A stretch of DNA of 64,000 nt. Source: Dokdonella_A sp044227025 (GTDB taxonomy: Bacteria > Pseudomonadota > Gammaproteobacteria > Xanthomonadales > Rhodanobacteraceae). The position numbers were made by a program, and so were the translations under genes. The notes under the pieces are model-generated. The model saw only the letters and a list, made by a program, of their open reading frames with translations. It made no database searches and had not been told where the DNA came from. Location: assembly GCF_044227025.1 (NCBI RefSeq), contig NZ_JBGAFX010000002.1, forward strand, positions 558,001 through 622,000, written 5' to 3'. Positions 44,457-53,452 of the stretch are shown piece by piece (within the stretch, counting starts at the first letter, position 1; every line of letters starts with the position of its first letter).

Positions 44457-46250
44457 TCAGCCGATGCCTGCGGCATTCGCCGGGCGTACCGCTTCCCGGT
44501 CGCTGAATTGCATCCGGTGCAGGGTCGCGTAGTGGCTGTCGCGCGCGAGCAAGGCCCGATGGGTGCCCTGCTCGACGATGCGGCCGCGGTCGAGCACGAC
44601 GATCTGGTCGGCATGCTCGATCGTCGAGAGGCGGTGCGCGATCACCAGCACGGTGCGCTCGCGCATCAGGCGCTTCAGCGCATCCTGGATCAGGCGTTCG
44701 GACTCGCTGTCGAGCGCACTGGTCGCTTCGTCGAGAATCAGGATTGGCGCGTCCTTGAGCAATGCGCGCGCGATCGCGATGCGTTGGCGTTGACCGCCGG
44801 ACAACAGCGCACCGCCCTCGCCGACGCGGCTATGGATGCCGTCGGGCAACTGGCGGATGAATTCCATCGCATTCGCGGCTTCCGCGGCAGCGACGATATC
44901 GGCTTCGCTCGCACCGGCAAGGCCACCATAGGCGATGTTGTGCGCGATGCTGGTGTCGAACAGCGCGATGCCCTGCCCGACCCAGGCGATCCGGCGGCGC
45001 AGGCTGGCGAGCGTGTAGTCGCCGAGCGGTCGCCCGTCGAGCAGGATCACGCCGGATGAGGGCTCGTGGAACCGCGGGACCAGGCTTGCGAGCGTCGACT
45101 TGCCGCTGCCCGAACGTCCCACCAGCGCGGTTACGCTGCCGCGCGGGCAATGCAGGTCGATGCCGTCGAGCGCCGCCGTGGCGGCACCGGGATAGGACAT
45201 GCGAACGTCGCGAAGCTCGAGGTCTCCGGTGCAGGCGTCGAGTTCAACCCGGCCATCGTCGCGTTCGGGCGGCGTATCGATCAGGCCGAAGATTTCTTCC
45301 GCCGCAGCGATGCCTCGCTGCAGGTTCGCCTGCACCGTGGTCAGCCGCTTCAGCGATGGCAGGATTCCACCCATCGCGAGGATCAACGCGGTGAACGCGC
45401 CTGGTGACAACGTGCTGAGCATCGCCGGTCGCGTGGCGAAAAAGATGATCAGGGCAAGCGAGACCGCGGCGATCATCTGCACCAGCGAACTGGCAAGTCC
45501 ATTCGTCGAAGCGACCTTGATCCCAAGCCTTCGCGTCTGCTCCGACACCTCGTTGAAGCGCCGGGATTCGTAGGCCTGGCCGCCGAACACCTTCACTTCA
45601 CGGTTCGCACCGACCGCCTCTTCGACAACCCCGCTGACCGTACCCATCGAGGCCTGGATGCGATGGCTGATGCGCCGATAGCGTCGGCCGACGTAGACCA
45701 CCAGCGCGCCCACCAGCGGCACCATCACCAGCAGCGCGAGCGTCAGTTGCACGCTCGAGTTCAGCATGACGCCGACGTAGGCCACGATCACCAGACCATC
45801 GACCACCGCGATCTTCACCGCCTCGGTCGTCGCCTGCGCCACCTGCTCGGCGCTATAGGTGATGCGCGCGATCTGGTGGCCCGACGACTCCGTATCGAAG
45901 AACGATGCCGGCAATCGGAGATAATGGTCGAACACCTGCTGACGCAGCTGCTGCACCACGCCGCGCCCGATGTAGGCGGTCCCGTAATCGGTCAGGTAGA
46001 TCGCGAAACTGCGCGCCGCGAAGATCGCGATGATGATGATCGGCATCCAGAAAATGGTGCCCTTGTCGCGTGCGACGAACAGGTTGTCGAGCATCGGCTT
46101 GATGCTGTGCGCGAACAGTCCCATGCAGGCCGCGTCGACGATCATCGCGAGTACGGCGGCCAGCGCGACGAACCAGTAGCGTCGCGCGTAGCCGAGCAGT
46201 CTGGCGTATACCGCGAGACTGGATCGGACGGACGCGTCGGCTGGGGTCAC
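44457..46250 (-). CDS. msbA: Lipid A export permease/ATP-binding protein MsbA
   Basis: A 597-residue ABC half-transporter that flips lipid A-core across the inner membrane. Six membrane helices occupy residues 1-320 and the ATPase follows, with ALVGRSGSGKSTLASLVPRF (Walker A), LLSGGQRQRIAIARALL (signature) and ILILDEATSALDSESE (Walker B). The GTG start at 46250 overlaps the exbD stop (GTGA), so translation is coupled. Confidence 0.97.
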   Translation of the reverse strand: MTPADASVRSSLAVYARLLGYARRYWFVALAAVLAMIVDAACMGLFAHSIKPMLDNLFVARDKGTIFWMPIIIIAIFAARSFAIYLTDYGTAYIGRGVVQQLRQQVFDHYLRLPASFFDTESSGHQIARITYSAEQVAQATTEAVKIAVVDGLVIVAYVGVMLNSSVQLTLALLVMVPLVGALVVYVGRRYRRISHRIQASMGTVSGVVEEAVGANREVKVFGGQAYESRRFNEVSEQTRRLGIKVASTNGLASSLVQMIAAVSLALIIFFATRPAMLSTLSPGAFTALILAMGGILPSLKRLTTVQANLQRGIAAAEEIFGLIDTPPERDDGRVELDACTGDLELRDVRMSYPGAATAALDGIDLHCPRGSVTALVGRSGSGKSTLASLVPRFHEPSSGVILLDGRPLGDYTLASLRRRIAWVGQGIALFDTSIAHNIAYGGLAGASEADIVAAAEAANAMEFIRQLPDGIHSRVGEGGALLSGGQRQRIAIARALLKDAPILILDEATSALDSESERLIQDALKRLMRERTVLVIAHRLSTIEHADQIVVLDRGRIVEQGTHRALLARDSHYATLHRMQFSDREAVRPANAAGIG

Positions 46251-46678
46251 TTCGCGCCCGACGCCTGCGCCTGCGCGATCGCGATCGACAGGCGCGTGAA
46301 GCCGAGCTGGCCAAGCGCATCCATCGCGGTGACGACGGCCTGGTGCGGCGTCATCGCGTCGGCGCGAAGGATGACCGGACGCGAGCGGTCATCGCCGGCA
46401 AAGCGCCCGATCGCTTCCTTCAATGAATCGAGCCCGGGGTTGAGCACCTCGTTGCTGTCGATGAAGTAGTGGCCGTCGCGGTCGATCAGAAGCACGAACG
46501 CATCGCGCTGCTCGACCTGCTCGCTCGCCTCGGCCTGTGGCAGGGTGACCTGCATGCGCGAGTTCTGCACAAACGTGGTGGTCAGCACGAAGAACATGAG
46601 CAAGGTGAGCAGCACGTCGATCAGCGAGATCACGTTGATCTCGAAATCGTCCTCGCGGCGGGCGGCAGCGATTCGCAC
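46247..46678 (-). CDS. exbD: Biopolymer transport protein ExbD/TolR family
   Basis: A 143-residue protein with one membrane helix (INVISLIDVLLTLLMFFVLT) that includes the conserved Asp of the proton path, and a periplasmic domain (RPVILRADAMTPHQAVVTAM). With ExbB it forms a proton-driven motor energising outer-membrane transport. The start is a GTG at 46678. The linkage with msbA and lpxK is a known arrangement whose significance for LPS is not settled. Confidence 0.93.
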   Translation of the reverse strand: MRIAAARREDDFEINVISLIDVLLTLLMFFVLTTTFVQNSRMQVTLPQAEASEQVEQRDAFVLLIDRDGHYFIDSNEVLNPGLDSLKEAIGRFAGDDRSRPVILRADAMTPHQAVVTAMDALGQLGFTRLSIAIAQAQASGAK

Positions 46679-46685
46679 GCGTGCC

Positions 46686-47345
46686 TCAGCCTGCGGTCCG
46701 CGCGACGCGAACCGCGCTGGCCGGTGCCGCCGGCACGGCTTCGCTGGTCGCGGTCAGCTCGTCGGTGAGCAGGAACACCTGGCGCTCCATCTCGACCACC
46801 AGGCCGGCGACGCGGCTGCGGAAGAAGCGATGGAACGCGTAGGCGGGAATCGCCACGCACAAGCCGGCCGCGGTACACACGAGCGCCTCTCCGATGCCAC
46901 CGGCCATCTTCAGCGGATCGCCGACGCCGCTGACCATCACCGCGAAGAACATGCGGATCAGGCCGAACACGGTGCCGAGCAGGCCGAGCAACGGGGAAAT
47001 CAGCGCGATCGTGCCGAGCGTGTTGAGGAACCGCTCGAGCCGGTGCACGACGTGCCGGCCGGTGTCCTCGACGCGTTCCTTGATCACGTCGCGCGGTCGG
47101 TTGCGCACGGTCAGCGCGGCGGCGAGGATCTCGCCGAGTGGCGAGTTCGTGCGCAGCGCGTTGAGATGCTCCGGATCGAGCTTGCGCGTGCGCGCCCATT
47201 CACGCACTTCATTGCCGAGCCCCGGCGGCACCACCGTCTTGCGGCGCAAGGTCCAGAAGCGTTCGAGGATGATCGCCAGTGCGATCGCCGAGCAGACCAG
47301 GATCGGCAGCATCGCCCAGCTGCCGGCCATGAGGATTTCGAACAC
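46686..47345 (-). CDS. exbB: MotA/TolQ/ExbB proton channel family protein
   Basis: A 219-residue protein with three membrane helices: the N-terminal ILMAGSWAMLPILVCSAIAL and the pair around NTLGTIALISPLLGLLGTVF and GIGEALVCTAAGLCVAIPAY, both family hallmarks. It ends in a long cytoplasmic/periplasmic tail. The ATG at 47345 lies inside the 3' end of the comEC reading frame (137-base overlap). Confidence 0.94.
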   Translation of the reverse strand: MFEILMAGSWAMLPILVCSAIALAIILERFWTLRRKTVVPPGLGNEVREWARTRKLDPEHLNALRTNSPLGEILAAALTVRNRPRDVIKERVEDTGRHVVHRLERFLNTLGTIALISPLLGLLGTVFGLIRMFFAVMVSGVGDPLKMAGGIGEALVCTAAGLCVAIPAYAFHRFFRSRVAGLVVEMERQVFLLTDELTATSEAVPAAPASAVRVARTAG

Positions 47346-49731
47346 GTGCCACCCTTTCGATGCGATTGCGACCAGCCCGCATCATAGCAGCGCCATCGCC
47401 CGTGTCTGTGCGCCAGTCCTGCTCGCGCCAGTAGCGCCGCTGGGCGTCGCGCTCGCGGGCATCGATGCGCGGCACGGCATCGACCGGAAACACCAGGTGC
47501 AGCGCGCCCGCATCCGCCGTGTTGGCCAGCGCCAGCCCCGCTGCGGCGTAGCGGGCGACGACCGCGCGGGCCGGATGGTGGAAGCGGTTGCGCCAGCCCG
47601 CAGACACCACCGCGATGGTCGGGCGCACGTCCCGGAGAAATGCCGCGCTGGACGAACTTCGGCTGCCGTGATGCGGCACCACGAGCACCAGCGGCGGTCC
47701 GCTGCCGAGCTTGGCCGCGACATCCGGCTCGATCCGGCTGCTGATGTCTGCGGGCAGCAGCAGCCGACCGCCGACGCCTTCGACCAGCAGGACGCAGGAA
47801 CGGTCGTTCGCATGCGCGGTATCGGTCGCGGGCTCCGGATCGAGCATGCGAAAGCGGACACCGTCCCAGTCCCACGTTTCGCCGGCGCGGCATCGCGCCA
47901 TGGTCATGGGTAGTCGCTGCGGTTCGCCACTCGAACGCAATGCCGCCGGGAACGCACGCGCAACCGCCACCGCCCCACCCGCGTGATCGTTGTCGCCGTG
48001 GCTGATGACCAAACGATCCAGCGCGTCGACGCCATACGCACGCAGGGTCGGCAGCACGGCGGCTTCGCCAAGGTCGAACCTCGAGGGGTAGCGCGCGCCC
48101 GCGTCGAACAGCAGGCTGTGCCCGTGCGTGCGCACGAACACCGACAAGCCCTGCCCGACATCGATCACGACCGCTTCGAACGCACCGTCCGCAGGCAGCG
48201 CGGGCGGCGGCGACAGCAGAGGCAGGAACAGGAGCAGGCCGAACGCACGGCACGGCACGCCGCGCGGCGCGAACAGCCACGTCGCGCCAACCAGGGCCTG
48301 CAGCAGCGTCCACGGTGACGGCGTGGGCAGGTACCAGTGCGCGCCCGGCCACTGCGCCAGGCATTCGAGCAACCACCACTGCGCATGCGCGATGCCCGCC
48401 GCAATCAGCAGCACCGGCGCTGCCAACGACGGCAATGTCAGCAGCGCGAGCACGCCCAGCAGGCACAGCGGCACGATCACGAAGCTGATCAGGGGCACGG
48501 CAATGACATTCGACAACGCGCCGACCAGCGAGGCCTCGCCGAAGAACCAGATCGACAGTGGCATCAGCGACACCGTCATCACGAGCTGGCCAAGGGTCAA
48601 CTCGCGCAGGAACCCGCGCAGGCCATGGCCGCGCATGAGACACAGCATCAGGAACGCCACCCCGACGAAGGACAGCCAGAATCCCGCGGCGAGTGTCGCC
48701 AACGGATCGAACAGCACGATCGCGAGCAGGGCCAGCGCGAGCGAGTGCGGCGCGCTTCCCGCGCGGCGGCCGAAACGCGTGAGGGTGACAACGCCGATCA
48801 TCGCCAGCGTGCGCACGGTCGGCAGGCTGCCGCCGGCGAGGATGCCGTAGAGGATGGCACTGGCGAGCGCAGCCGGCGCCTGTGCCAGTGGAAACGCGAC
48901 GTACAGGCCGAGGCGCGGGCACGCCGTCCACAGCAACCACGCCAGCACGGCACCGAAGACCGCGGCAACGCCGACGTGGAAGCCGGAGATCGCGATCAGG
49001 TGCGGAATGCCATTCGCCCGCGCGACCTCCCAGTCGCCCTGATCGAGCCCGCGCGTGTCGCCGATCGCGAACGCCTGCAGCAAGGCCGCGTCGTGCGGAT
49101 CGGCAATGCGCGCGGCAATGCCCTGCGAAATCGACTCGCGCAAGCGGTCCACGCACAGCGCGCGTTCGCCGAGATTCCGGTTCGCATCGGAGTCGCGCAC
49201 GTAGCCGACCGCGACAATGCCGCGTTCCAGCGCCTGCCGCTCCGAATCGAAGCCGCCGCGATTGACGAGCCCGCGCGGCCGCTTCAGGCGCAGGAGCAGC
49301 TGCCAGCGACTGCACGCGGTGGCCTCCGCGGGCGCGCCGTCGTACCAAGACACGCGCACTCGACCGTGCAGCGGCACATCACCGCCATCGAGTTCTGCGG
49401 CTTCCACGCGCAGGACGAAACGCGTCGCATCGTCACGCCGCAACGGCAATGCGTCGATGACGCCGGTGACGAGGAAGTCGCGACCTTCCAGTTCCGGCGG
49501 CAGGCGCGCATCGAGCGCGAGGTCGGCGCGGAACGCGCACCAGGCAAATCCGAGCAGTACGCAGCCTACGAGCCGCAGGCGCGGATGCCACCAGGCACCG
49601 AAACCAAGTGCTGCGAGCGCAAAGTCGACACCACGCGGCGGCAGGCCCGGCAGCGCATGCACGGCAAGCACGCCGAGCAGCAACGCCAGGGCGCTCGCCG
49701 TACCGACGGTCGCAGTCCTTGTGCCGAGCAT
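47209..49731 (-). CDS. comEC: DNA uptake/competence protein ComEC/Rec2
   Basis: An 840-residue inner-membrane channel for natural transformation. An N-terminal hydrophobic part with DUF4131-like domain precedes the competence domain (GIPHLIAISGFHVGVAAVFG) and about ten helices; the C-terminal metallo-beta-lactamase-like domain has VIDVGQGLSVFVRTHGHSLL and ISHGDNDHAGG. The reading frame does not stop where relatives usually do but runs about 45 codons into exbB in another frame, ending in an Arg/Gly-rich tail. The extra tail may be non-functional. Start ATG at 49731. Confidence 0.93.
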   Translation of the reverse strand: MLGTRTATVGTASALALLLGVLAVHALPGLPPRGVDFALAALGFGAWWHPRLRLVGCVLLGFAWCAFRADLALDARLPPELEGRDFLVTGVIDALPLRRDDATRFVLRVEAAELDGGDVPLHGRVRVSWYDGAPAEATACSRWQLLLRLKRPRGLVNRGGFDSERQALERGIVAVGYVRDSDANRNLGERALCVDRLRESISQGIAARIADPHDAALLQAFAIGDTRGLDQGDWEVARANGIPHLIAISGFHVGVAAVFGAVLAWLLWTACPRLGLYVAFPLAQAPAALASAILYGILAGGSLPTVRTLAMIGVVTLTRFGRRAGSAPHSLALALLAIVLFDPLATLAAGFWLSFVGVAFLMLCLMRGHGLRGFLRELTLGQLVMTVSLMPLSIWFFGEASLVGALSNVIAVPLISFVIVPLCLLGVLALLTLPSLAAPVLLIAAGIAHAQWWLLECLAQWPGAHWYLPTPSPWTLLQALVGATWLFAPRGVPCRAFGLLLFLPLLSPPPALPADGAFEAVVIDVGQGLSVFVRTHGHSLLFDAGARYPSRFDLGEAAVLPTLRAYGVDALDRLVISHGDNDHAGGAVAVARAFPAALRSSGEPQRLPMTMARCRAGETWDWDGVRFRMLDPEPATDTAHANDRSCVLLVEGVGGRLLLPADISSRIEPDVAAKLGSGPPLVLVVPHHGSRSSSSAAFLRDVRPTIAVVSAGWRNRFHHPARAVVARYAAAGLALANTADAGALHLVFPVDAVPRIDARERDAQRRYWREQDWRTDTGDGAAMMRAGRNRIERVARVRNPHGRQLGDAADPGLLGDRTGDHPRTLLDLAPQDGGAAGARQ

Positions 49732-49748
49732 CCTGCTCCTTCACTCCC

Positions 49749-49857
49749 TGTGGGAACCGCGGAAGCCGCAATGCTCCTTCGCGATCAACCACCATTCCCG
49801 CCCAACCCTTCCCTCGAACGGGAGGGCTTCAGGCATCGCGGCTGAAGCCGTTCCTAC
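49749..49857. repeat. Divergent family A palindrome between lolD and comEC
   Basis: Left arm TGTGGGAACCGCGGAAGCCG at 49749 and right arm GCATCGCGGCTGAAGCCGTT ending at 49857. The right arm contains the lolD stop codon (49854-49856). Confidence 0.75.
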
Positions 49858-50558
49858 GACAACTTCCCGTGGTTCGCCACGAACGCACGCAACGCACCAC
49901 CAGACAATTCGAGGATGCGATCGGCGCGCGCGGCCAGGCGCGGATCGTGCGTGACCAGCACGAGTGCGGTGCCGATCTCGCGATTCAGCTCCAGCATCAG
50001 GTCGTACACCTGCGCCGCGTTCTTCTCGTCCAGGTTGCCGGTCGGCTCGTCACCAAGCACGCAAGCCGGCCGGGTGACCAGCGCGCGTGCGACCGCGCAA
50101 CGTTGCCGTTCACCCCCCGAGAGTTCGCCCGGCTTGTGCTCCAGTCGCGCACCAAGCCCGACCCGCTGCAGCAACGCGATCGCGCGCTCGCGCGCCTCGC
50201 CGATCGCACCGCCGCGGATCAGCAACGGCATGCACACGTTCTCGACCGCGGTGAATTCCGGCAGGAGATGATGAAACTGGTAGACGAAGCCCAGCGCACG
50301 GTTGCGCAGTTCACCGCGCGCACGGTCGGACAGGCGCGACATCGCCTGGCCGTCCACCATCACTTCGCCCGCGCTCGGCGCATCGAGGCCGCCGAGGATG
50401 TGCAACAACGTGCTCTTGCCCGTGCCCGATGCGCCGACGATCGCGACCGTCTCGCCACGGCGCACGGTCAAGCTGACTTCGCGCAGCACGTCGGTGCGCA
50501 GACTGCCTTCCTGGTAGGTCTTGGCAATCCTGTTCGCGTCAAGGACCACTTCGTTCAT
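49854..50558 (-). CDS. lolD: Lipoprotein-releasing system ATPase LolD
   Basis: A 234-residue ABC ATPase that powers extraction of outer-membrane lipoproteins from the inner membrane by LolCE. Walker A is AIVGASGTGKSTLLHILGG, the signature ELSGGERQRCAVARAL and the Walker B VLGDEPTGNLDEKNA. The ATG at 50558 (MNEVVLDANR) is used. Its partner permease lolC lies upstream but separated by a DUF2314 gene. Confidence 0.95.
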   Translation of the reverse strand: MNEVVLDANRIAKTYQEGSLRTDVLREVSLTVRRGETVAIVGASGTGKSTLLHILGGLDAPSAGEVMVDGQAMSRLSDRARGELRNRALGFVYQFHHLLPEFTAVENVCMPLLIRGGAIGEARERAIALLQRVGLGARLEHKPGELSGGERQRCAVARALVTRPACVLGDEPTGNLDEKNAAQVYDLMLELNREIGTALVLVTHDPRLAARADRILELSGGALRAFVANHGKLS

Positions 50559-50563
50559 TGGGT

Positions 50564-51052
50564 TCAGCACTCGAAACCGTAGTCGCGCCGATACACGTCA
50601 ACTTCCTCCTTGTCCATGTGCTTGAACAACACGCACACGGTATAGCTGCCCTTCTGCTTGCCGTTCAATTCGTAGCCCCAATCGCTGATGTCTTCACGTC
50701 GGAATTCCACTTCCTCGCCCTCTGTGACGCTTTCCACGTATTCCGGCGCGTTCGACACAGTGCCGGCGAAGCCCTTCGCTGTCGCATGGAACGGGGTAAT
50801 CCAAAGGTGTTCGCTGCCGTTTCCGTCCGTGACCTTCAGCTTGAGCTTGAATCCCGCTGCACCCTTCGGTGGATTCGCCTTCAGGCGAAGGAAGCCGTCG
50901 AGGCTTGCCTGGGCTTTGGCAATGGCCTCGTTCATCTCGCGGTCCTCGCCTGAGACCAGCACGGTGTGATCCGGCATCTTCTCGTCCGACCCCGGTGGAA
51001 CCGACATCGGAAGCGAAGTGACGACGACGAGCGCGACAAGGAAGGAATGCAT
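50564..51052 (-). CDS. Secreted DUF2314 protein between lolC and lolD
   Basis: A 162-residue exported protein; ACGGAG precedes the ATG at 51052 and the first 20 residues (MHSFLVALVVVTSLPMS) are a signal peptide. EEVEFRREDISDWGYELNGK and GSYTVCVLFK are the DUF2314 signature, a small fold found in some toxin-immunity and regulatory settings but without a known reaction. The stop is five bases before lolD and the start 24 bases after lolC, so it is inside the lol operon. Two Cys may form a disulfide. Confidence 0.7.
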   Translation of the reverse strand: MHSFLVALVVVTSLPMSVPPGSDEKMPDHTVLVSGEDREMNEAIAKAQASLDGFLRLKANPPKGAAGFKLKLKVTDGNGSEHLWITPFHATAKGFAGTVSNAPEYVESVTEGEEVEFRREDISDWGYELNGKQKGSYTVCVLFKHMDKEEVDVYRRDYGFEC

Positions 51053-51076
51053 GAGCAATTCTCCGTGGTGATCCGT

Positions 51077-52318
51077 CTACTCGTACCGCAACGCCGCCGC
51101 TGGATCGGTCTTCGCCGCGCGGCGCGCGGGGTACAGCGTCGCGAACGTGCAGAAGGCGAACGCAGTCAAGGTGATCCAGATCACATCGGGCCAATGCAGA
51201 TCGCTCGGCAGTTCGCTGATGTAGTACACATCCGGCGAAAGGAAGGTCACGTGGAAGGTCTGCTCGACCCAGTGCACGATCGCCGACAGGTTGAGCGACA
51301 GCAGCACCCCGAACAGCACGCCGAGCGCGATGCCGAGGGTGCCGACGAGGATGCCCTGCACCATGAACGTGCCCATCACCGAAGCGGGGCTCTGGCCGAG
51401 CGTGCGCAGGATCGCGATGTCGGCCTGCTTGTCCTGCACCAGCATCACCAGCGTCGACACGAGATTGAATGCGGCGACCGCGACGATCAGCGAGAGGATC
51501 AGGAACATCACCTTCTTCTCCATGGCGACCGCCTTGAAAAAGTTGCTGTGCCCCTGCATCCAGTCGGTGACGCGGTAATACTGGCCGAGCGTGCCGGCGA
51601 GCTGCTTGCCGACCGGATAGGCCTGGAACAGGTCGTCGAGGCGCAGGCGGATGCCGGTCGGTCCGTCGAGGCGATACAGGGTCTCGGCGTCCTGCATCGC
51701 GACCACCGCGAGGCCGGAGTCATACTCCTGCATGCCGGCCTCGAACACGCCGACCACGGTGAAGCGCTTCATGCGCGGAATCGCGCCGATCGGCGTCGCG
51801 CTGAACTCCGGCGCGAACACCGTGACGAGGTCGCCGACGCCGACGCCGAGCGTCATGGCCAGCTCCTTGCCGAGCACGATGCCGAATTTTCCGGGCACGA
51901 GGTCGACCAGCTTGCCCTCGACCATGCGCGCGCCGACTTCCGAGACGGTCGGCTCCAGCGTCGTATCGACGCCACGGATGATCGCACCGCTGACGCGCGT
52001 GCCCTGCAGCATGGCCTGGCGCTCGACGTACGGCGCGGCGCCGAGCACGTGCGGATTCGCACGCGCGACCTCGATCGCGTGCGGCCAGTCGCGCACGCTT
52101 TCACCAATGCCCTCGATGGTGGCGTGCGACACCATGCCGAGGATGCGGTCCTTGAGCTCCTTGTCGAAGCCGTTCATGACCGAGATCACCGTGATCAGCG
52201 CAGTCACGCCGACCGCGATGCCGAGGATCGAGACCAGGGAGATGAACGATATGAAATGGTTGCGCCGCTTGGCGCGCGTGTAGCGCAGGCCGATGAAGAC
52301 TTCGAGGGGGCGGAACAT
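51077..52318 (-). CDS. lolC: Lipoprotein-releasing system transmembrane protein LolC/LolE
   Basis: A 413-residue inner-membrane subunit with four helices: one near the start (ISLVSILGIAVGVTALITVI) and three at the C-terminus (FLILSLIVAVAAFNLVSTLV and following), with a periplasmic MacB-like domain between. IGLRYTRAKRRNHFISFISL and ARRAAKTDPAAALRYE are typical of LolC/E. Only one such permease is in the window; the protein may work as a homodimer (LolF-like). The ATG at 52318 is used. Confidence 0.93.
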   Translation of the reverse strand: MFRPLEVFIGLRYTRAKRRNHFISFISLVSILGIAVGVTALITVISVMNGFDKELKDRILGMVSHATIEGIGESVRDWPHAIEVARANPHVLGAAPYVERQAMLQGTRVSGAIIRGVDTTLEPTVSEVGARMVEGKLVDLVPGKFGIVLGKELAMTLGVGVGDLVTVFAPEFSATPIGAIPRMKRFTVVGVFEAGMQEYDSGLAVVAMQDAETLYRLDGPTGIRLRLDDLFQAYPVGKQLAGTLGQYYRVTDWMQGHSNFFKAVAMEKKVMFLILSLIVAVAAFNLVSTLVMLVQDKQADIAILRTLGQSPASVMGTFMVQGILVGTLGIALGVLFGVLLSLNLSAIVHWVEQTFHVTFLSPDVYYISELPSDLHWPDVIWITLTAFAFCTFATLYPARRAAKTDPAAALRYE

Positions 52319-52500
52319 GCGAATGGCGGTCCTGGGCGTCGCGGCGCCCGATTGCGCCGTGCCGTTGCGTTCCACCGCGACGGCGGTGCAGAGTGCCGCA
52401 AAGGCCGTCGGCACGGCAAGTCGGCCGACGGCGCTGCCGGCTGTGCGAATTCTCCGCGCCCCGTGTTGTCCATTCACCTTCCGAGATCCAGCCAAGCCCG

Positions 52501-53448
52501 ATGACCGACTCCCAGCCCCCCCTCGCCCCCGCCCTGCGTGACCCGCTCGAACGTGCGGTTGCGCAGGTCAATACGATCGTGCTCGGCAAGCCGCACGAGG
52601 TGCGCCTTGCCTTCGTCTGCCTGCTTGCCGGCGGGCACCTGCTGATCGAGGACCTGCCAGGCGTCGGCAAGACGACTCTTGCGCACGCGCTCGCGGCAAC
52701 CCTCGGACTCGCGTTCCAGCGCGTGCAGTTCACCTCCGACCTGCTGCCCTCTGACATCATCGGCGTCGGCATCTACGAACGCGAAGCCGGCCAGTTCAAG
52801 TTCCATCCGGGCCCGCTGTTCACCCAGCTGCTGCTCGCCGACGAGATCAATCGCGCGATGCCGAAGACCCAGAGCGCCCTGCTGGAGGCGATGGCCGAAG
52901 GTCAGGTAACGGTCGACGGCACCACCCACCGCCTCGCGCCGCCGTTCTTCGTCGTCGCGACGCAGAATCCGCTCGACCTAGCCGGCACCTGGCCGCTGCC
53001 GGACTCGCAACTGGATCGCTTCATGCTGCGCATGAGTCTCGGCTATCCGGACCGCGACGCCGAGCGCGCGATGCTCGGAGCGAGCGATCGCCGCGACGTG
53101 ATCGCCGCTCTGACGCCATGCCTCGGGCCGGACCAGATCGTCGCCTTGCGTCACGCCTGCACGAACGTGCTCGCGAGTCCCGCACTGATCGAATACGTGC
53201 AGGCGCTGCTCGCGGCGAGTCGCGAGCATGCGCAGATCCGCGTCGGCCTTTCCCCGCGCGCGGGACTCGCGCTGCTGTCGGCGGCACGCGCGCATGCACT
53301 GCTTGCCGGCCGGACGTTCGTCGTGCCCGAGGACGTGCAGGCGGTCTTCCCCTTCGTCGCCAGCCATCGCCTGGCGCCAGGCGCAAGCGCGCGCGTCGAC
53401 CGCGCGAAACTCGCGTTGCAATTGATCGAGTCGACCCCGGTGCGCTGA
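52501..53448 (+). CDS. MoxR family AAA+ ATPase
   Basis: A 315-residue ATPase. LLIEDLPGVGKTTLAHALAA is Walker A, LLADEINRAMPKTQSALLEA is Walker B with the MoxR motif, and PFFVVATQNPLDLAGTWPLP follows. MoxR ATPases assemble or mature protein complexes, often with a VWA/DUF58 protein encoded next door, as here. The ATG at 52501 is chosen; the gene begins an operon divergent from lolC. Confidence 0.93.
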   Translation: MTDSQPPLAPALRDPLERAVAQVNTIVLGKPHEVRLAFVCLLAGGHLLIEDLPGVGKTTLAHALAATLGLAFQRVQFTSDLLPSDIIGVGIYEREAGQFKFHPGPLFTQLLLADEINRAMPKTQSALLEAMAEGQVTVDGTTHRLAPPFFVVATQNPLDLAGTWPLPDSQLDRFMLRMSLGYPDRDAERAMLGASDRRDVIAALTPCLGPDQIVALRHACTNVLASPALIEYVQALLAASREHAQIRVGLSPRAGLALLSAARAHALLAGRTFVVPEDVQAVFPFVASHRLAPGASARVDRAKLALQLIESTPVR

Positions 53449-53452
53449 CGCC

